From: CBDCGS01 sp965216915
GTDB taxonomy: Bacteria > Pseudomonadota > Alphaproteobacteria > UBA828
DNA: 64,000 bases
Reading direction: 5' to 3'
Assembly: GCA_965216915.1 (NCBI GenBank)
Contig: CBDCGS010000009.1
Span: forward strand, 1 to 64,000
Within the stretch, counting starts at the first letter, position 1. Each line of letters starts with the position of its first letter. Shown here piece after piece: positions 59,872 through 64,000 of the stretch. Made by a program: the position numbers and the translations under genes. Under the pieces are notes generated by a model. It did not search any database and was not told the DNA's origin. It was given only the letters and a program-made list of their open reading frames with translations.

Positions 59872-62270
59872 CGACGCACAGCGAGAGCTGGCTCGGTCGC
59901 TCGCTGGCGCGGCCGGAGGATGTGCGCCTGCTGACCGGGTACGGTGAATACCTCGCCGACGTGCGCGTGCCGGATTGTCTGCATCTTTGCTTCGTCCGGT
60001 CCACGCATGCGCATGCGAAGCTGAGGGAGGTCGACCTGGCCGCTGCGCTCGCCCTGCCGGGGGTCGTCGGTGCGATCACGGGCAGCGAGCTTGCCGGCGA
60101 GATGCAGGGGCAGAAGATCCCGGTGCTGATCCCCGCCTTTCCGGCGAAATATCGCCAATATTGGCCGCTCGCGGTCGACGAGGTCTATTGGCACGGCGAG
60201 CCCGTGGCCGCGATCGTCGCCGAGGACAAATATGTCGCGGAAGATGCCGCGGCCGCCGTCATGGTCGACTACGAGCCGCTGCCGGTGGTGACCGATCCCG
60301 AAGCGGCGCTCGCGCCCGGCGCGGACCGGGTCTACGCCGATTGGGACGACAACGAGATTTTCGCCACCAGCTACACCGGCGGCTTCGACCCGGAGGGCAT
60401 TGCCGCAAACGATGCCGCGGTCGAGGCGATCTTCGCCGAGGCTCCCGTGGTGCTGACGGAGCGCTTCCGCACCCAGCGCTGCGGCGTTTGCCCCATGGAA
60501 CCGCGCGGCGCGCTCGCGATCTGGCGCGATGCCGATGGGCTGACCCTTCACTTGACCACGCAGCGGCCGCATATCGAGCGGCTTGCGCTCGCGGATCTCC
60601 TGGAGCTTTCGACCAGCCAGGTCCGCGTGATCGCGCCGCGCGATCAGGGCGGCGGCTTCGGCGTGAAGGCGCCGTTCTACCGCGAGCACGTGGTCGTGTG
60701 TCATCTCGCGCGCAAGCTCGGCCGGCCGGTGCGCTGGGTCGAGACGCGCGAGGAGCACCTGATGACGGTGAGCCAGGAGCGCGACCAGATCCACGACCTC
60801 GAGATCGCCGCCGACGAGGAGGGCCGAATCCTGGCGCTCCGAAACCGGGGCATCGCCGACATCGGCGACGGGCGCGAAGGCGTCTATTGGGGCTTTGTGA
60901 TGCCGTCGCTCGGCTCGGTCATGCTGCCCAACGCCTATGGAATCACAAACGCCGACATCAAGCTCCGCTGCGCCGTCACCAACAAGACCTGTCTCAGCCC
61001 CTCGCGCTCGTTCGGAGCGTTTCCGACGCGCTTCGCGCTCGAGCGCGCGCTCGACATGCTGGCGCGCCGGCTCGGCATGGAGACGTCAGCGCTCAAGCGC
61101 AAGAACCTCGTGCGCGACTTTCCCTTCACCAGCGTCACCGGCGTCTTCCACGACAGCGGTGACTATGTGAAGGCGTGGGACACGCTCATCGACAAGGTCG
61201 ATCTCGCCGGGTTCCGCGCGGCGCAGAAGGCCGCGCGCGACGAGGGCCGCTATGTCGGCATCGGCTTCGCCTGCGGGGCCGAGTTCTCGGGCATTCCCTC
61301 CGACGTGCTGGTGCCTCTCGAGAACCAGCCGGGCTATGGCGTCGTCACGATGCGCATCGACCCGCGCGGCAAGATCGCGATCTACGAGGGTGACGCGCCT
61401 CAAGGCCAAAGCCACGAGACCACGATGGCGCAGGTCGCCGCGGAGGCTTTCGGCATCCACCCAGCCGACGTCATCGTCCGCCATGGCGACACCGAGGTCA
61501 CGCCGCTGAGCTCGGGCACGGTCGGCGCGCGCGGCGCCTCCTACACGGTGGCCGCGATCGCAACCGCGGCGGATGCGCTCAAGGCCAAGATGGCGCGCTA
61601 CATGATTCACGACCATGGCCTCGAGGACGCGAGCCCCGACGATTTCACCTTCCGCGGCGGTACGGTCATCTACCGGAAGGACGACAACATCCAGAAAAGC
61701 TTCAGCGCCCTTGCGGACCGCATCGTCATGGGCTCGGTCAACCTGCCGCCGGGCGAGACGGCCGGCCTCGATCACACCGCCTACTTCGAGGCGTCGACGC
61801 CCATGATCTGCTTCACGGCGCAGGCGGCGAAGGTCGAGGTCGACATCGAGACCGGGCAATTCACGATCCTCGACTACGTCACCTGCGAGGATGTCGGCAC
61901 CGTGATCAACCCGATCGTGGTCGAGGGACAGGTGCAGGGCGGCGTCGTCCAAGGCATGTCGAACGCGCTGTTCGAGGCGTTTCTCTACGACGAGAACGGC
62001 CAGCAGCTCACCGCCGATTTCGAGAACTACAAGCTCGCCTCGGCTGCCGACGTGCCCACCGTCACCGTCACCCACTCACCGACGCCATGCCCGGCGCATC
62101 CGCTCGGCGTGCGCGCGGTCGGGGAGGGCCGGCCGGGGCCCGTGCCCGGCGCGCTCGCCAATGCGATCTGCGACGCGCTGAGCCCCTTCGGCGTCGAGAT
62201 CACGACGCTTCCGCTGAAGCCCGAGATGATTCTCGCGCTGATCGAGGCCAGGCGGACCGAGGGCAATTAG
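59868..62270 (+). CDS. Molybdenum hydroxylase large subunit, complex 2 (atypical active loop)
   Basis: An 800-residue molybdopterin subunit. N terminus SLARPEDVRLLTGYGEYLAD, cofactor loop APRDQGGGFGVKAPFYREHV, then the second molybdopterin region DAPQGQSHETTMAQVAAEAF and the glutamate in LGVRAVGEGRPGPVPGALAN. Where most CoxL-like proteins have YRGAGRPEA the active loop reads PSRSFGAFPTRFALERALD, and the usual GGT after the catalytic VGEG is RPG. The substrate is therefore likely to differ from known members. It overlaps the small subunit by four bases; its stop faces the amidase gene, one base away. Confidence 0.9.
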   Translation: MTTHSESWLGRSLARPEDVRLLTGYGEYLADVRVPDCLHLCFVRSTHAHAKLREVDLAAALALPGVVGAITGSELAGEMQGQKIPVLIPAFPAKYRQYWPLAVDEVYWHGEPVAAIVAEDKYVAEDAAAAVMVDYEPLPVVTDPEAALAPGADRVYADWDDNEIFATSYTGGFDPEGIAANDAAVEAIFAEAPVVLTERFRTQRCGVCPMEPRGALAIWRDADGLTLHLTTQRPHIERLALADLLELSTSQVRVIAPRDQGGGFGVKAPFYREHVVVCHLARKLGRPVRWVETREEHLMTVSQERDQIHDLEIAADEEGRILALRNRGIADIGDGREGVYWGFVMPSLGSVMLPNAYGITNADIKLRCAVTNKTCLSPSRSFGAFPTRFALERALDMLARRLGMETSALKRKNLVRDFPFTSVTGVFHDSGDYVKAWDTLIDKVDLAGFRAAQKAARDEGRYVGIGFACGAEFSGIPSDVLVPLENQPGYGVVTMRIDPRGKIAIYEGDAPQGQSHETTMAQVAAEAFGIHPADVIVRHGDTEVTPLSSGTVGARGASYTVAAIATAADALKAKMARYMIHDHGLEDASPDDFTFRGGTVIYRKDDNIQKSFSALADRIVMGSVNLPPGETAGLDHTAYFEASTPMICFTAQAAKVEVDIETGQFTILDYVTCEDVGTVINPIVVEGQVQGGVVQGMSNALFEAFLYDENGQQLTADFENYKLASAADVPTVTVTHSPTPCPAHPLGVRAVGEGRPGPVPGALANAICDALSPFGVEITTLPLKPEMILALIEARRTEGN

Positions 62271-62271
62271 G

Positions 62272-63939
62272 CTAGGAGAGACGCGCGATCTCCGTTGGGA
62301 CGCGCTCGTGCCAGTCCGTCTCCATCTGATAGCGGTGGCCGAGGCGGAGCAGCGTGGCCTCTGAGAAGGGCGGCCCGACGAGCTGGAATGAGGTCGGCAT
62401 GCCCTCACTGGTGCTGCCGCAGGTGACGCTCAGCGCAGGCAGTCCGAAAAAATTGACGACACGGGTATTGCGCGTGAGCGAGACCACCATCTCGAGGTAG
62501 CGCGGGCCGTCCTCGTAGCTGGTTTGGGCGAGGGTCGGCGTCGGGATTGGCAGCACCGGCGTGTGAAGAACGTCGACCGACGAGAACACATCACGCGAGA
62601 ACGTGTCTGCAACACGCGCGCGGTACTGCAGCGCATTGATGTAGTCCGTCGCGGGAATGAAGAAGCCGGCTTGGAGGCGAAGCCCGACCTCGTCCGAATA
62701 GTCCTGGTCTCGCGCTCTCTTCCAAGGTCCGTGATTGGCCGCGCCCTCGGCCTTCATCACGAGCGGGTGGATGCGCGAGACGGTGTCCATGAAGTCCGGC
62801 ATCGCGACCGGCACGAGCTTAGCCCCGCACTCCGCCAGCACGTCCAAGCTACGCGCGACCACCGCCGCGACATCGGCGTCGAGGTCGTCGTCGAAGTAGC
62901 CGCGCGGAACGCCGATCTTGAGACCGCGGATCGATTGCTCAAGTCGGCCTTCATAGTCCTCGACCGGCGCATCGACACTGGTCGCGTCCATCGGGTCGTG
63001 GCCCGCGATGACGCGGAGGATGCGCGCGCAGTCCCTGACTGTGCGCGCGAGAGGGCCTACCACGTCGAGTGACCACGACATCGGCATCGCGCCGTAGCGG
63101 CTGACCCGTCCGTAGGTCGGCATCAACCCGACGATGCCGTTTGCGGCCGCGGGGCAGCGGATCGAGCCGCCCGTATCGGAGCCGAGCGCCGCGTGGACGA
63201 GACGGCCGGCGACCGCCGTGCCCGATCCGCTTGATGAGCCGCACGGCACGCGCTCGAAGTCCCAGGTGTTGCGGCAACGCGGCAAGTGGGCGTTATAGCC
63301 ATGCGGGCCCATCGCGAATTCGACCATCGCGAGCCCACCGACATCGATCGCGCCCGCCGCATCGAGCCGGCGCAGCACCATCGCGGTATCTCCGCCGTGA
63401 AAGGTTTTGCGAATGGTCGAGCCGCAGGTCGACGCGCGCTCGGGGCGGTAGAACATATCCTTGTGCGCCATCGGCACGCCGTGGAGCGCGCCGAGCCGCT
63501 CGCCGCGTCCCTGCGCGGTGTCGAGCGCGCGGGCACGCTCCGTGGCGGCGTCAGCATCGATATGGATGAACGCATGGAGCGTCGGGTCCAAACGCTCGAT
63601 CCGCGCGAGCGCGGCTTCCAGAACGTCGCTCGCGGAGATCTGGCCGGCGGCGATCGCATCCGCCACTTCCGCAACACCCAACGCTGTCGGGTCGTCGGTC
63701 GAGACAACCTCGCCCCGCACCGGCTCGGGCGTACCTTCTGCGGCAACTGGATCAGCTCCCCGTAGCGTGCGCCGAAAGTCCGCGGGGTCGCAATCGAAGT
63801 CGTGGCTGGCACGCGCCTCCTGCGCCACGCCGTGGAGCTGATTGAGTTCGACCGGTAGTTCGCTCACGCGTTTTTCCGTGAGTGGGATGCCCTGAAGCGT
63901 CTCGTTGATCGCTTGGACGGCTCGGGACGTGACCGTCAT
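62272..63939 (-). CDS. Amidase signature-family protein with N-terminal extension
   Basis: A 555-residue amidase. The triad is seen as the lysine in GVPMAHKDMFYRP, the cis-serine in PCGSSSGSGTAVAG and the serine in LGSDTGGSIRCPAAANG, all in GatA-like form. About 90 residues before the amidase core are unusual (TLQGIPLTEKRVSELPVELN, then DFDCDPADFRRTLRG) and resemble the accessory N-terminal helices of some aryl or allophanate-type amidases. The ATG at 63939 has GAGGTGA before it. Convergent with complex 2. It could act in the locus as an amide hydrolase, but substrate evidence is lacking. Confidence 0.87.
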   Translation of the reverse strand: MTVTSRAVQAINETLQGIPLTEKRVSELPVELNQLHGVAQEARASHDFDCDPADFRRTLRGADPVAAEGTPEPVRGEVVSTDDPTALGVAEVADAIAAGQISASDVLEAALARIERLDPTLHAFIHIDADAATERARALDTAQGRGERLGALHGVPMAHKDMFYRPERASTCGSTIRKTFHGGDTAMVLRRLDAAGAIDVGGLAMVEFAMGPHGYNAHLPRCRNTWDFERVPCGSSSGSGTAVAGRLVHAALGSDTGGSIRCPAAANGIVGLMPTYGRVSRYGAMPMSWSLDVVGPLARTVRDCARILRVIAGHDPMDATSVDAPVEDYEGRLEQSIRGLKIGVPRGYFDDDLDADVAAVVARSLDVLAECGAKLVPVAMPDFMDTVSRIHPLVMKAEGAANHGPWKRARDQDYSDEVGLRLQAGFFIPATDYINALQYRARVADTFSRDVFSSVDVLHTPVLPIPTPTLAQTSYEDGPRYLEMVVSLTRNTRVVNFFGLPALSVTCGSTSEGMPTSFQLVGPPFSEATLLRLGHRYQMETDWHERVPTEIARLS

Positions 63940-64000
63940 GGGATCACCTCGCAAGTGAGTGTTTGGGCGTGCAGCCCGCCGGTCGCGCTCAGCCGCGCAG

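Overview
The window is GC-rich (I estimate about two thirds G+C) and densely packed with genes, with many four-base start/stop overlaps and GTG or TTG starts. Gene content (single-chain pyruvate carboxylase, molybdenum hydroxylases, two Liv-type ABC transporters, the ligase-associated DNA repair operon, CoxD/CoxE/CoxG-like proteins, urease) suggests an environmental, metabolically versatile alphaproteobacterium. The order cannot be fixed from the window. There is no rRNA, tRNA, CRISPR array, integrase or transposase.

Layout. 1-3.2 kb (minus): urease genes ureAB (fused), ureC and the start of ureD, all broken by many single-base insertions. 3.3-9.0 kb (minus): saccharopine dehydrogenase-like protein, flavin reductase, aspartate dehydrogenase, a CoxE-like VWA protein with its MoxR-type ATPase, and a NUDIX hydrolase. 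9.1-14.5 kb (plus): pyruvate carboxylase, a cupin and a FecR-domain protein behind an AT-rich promoter region. 14.5-20.3 kb: hydrolase, MsrA, amidase, enolase-superfamily enzyme, acyl-CoA dehydrogenase and a small exported protein. 20.3-27 kb: an amide and amine catabolic group (acetamidase/formamidase, two FAD amine oxidoreductases, a cysteine hydrolase, a luciferase-like oxidoreductase). 27-28.5 kb: a 49-residue membrane protein, unusual repeats, an orphan terminator and a phytanoyl-CoA dioxygenase-like protein.

28.5-34.3 kb carries the four-gene ligase-associated repair set: DNA ligase and MBL exonuclease on minus, Lhr-like helicase and PdeM on plus. It is followed by an alpha/beta hydrolase, gamma-glutamyltransferase and alcohol dehydrogenase. 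37.8-42.6 kb holds a FadJ-like bifunctional enzyme, a SUMF1-domain protein, a CoxG-like protein and a MetE-like methyltransferase. 42.7-52.0 kb holds two complete five-gene Liv-type ABC importers that converge on an intergenic repeat element. The same element occurs, partly duplicated, at 20.3 kb.

52-64 kb is the most interesting part. Two three-subunit molybdenum hydroxylases flank a homologue of 2,5-dihydroxypyridine 5,6-dioxygenase (NicX, with the iron ligands kept) and a divergently transcribed cysteine amidohydrolase, with an HGGGW-type alpha/beta hydrolase and a large amidase at the edges. I read this as a catabolic locus for an N-heteroaromatic (pyridine-type) compound: ring hydroxylation by a molybdenum enzyme, ring cleavage by the NicX homologue, then deformylation and deamidation by the hydrolases. 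The adjacent importers may supply the substrate. The exact substrate is not determined by the sequence.
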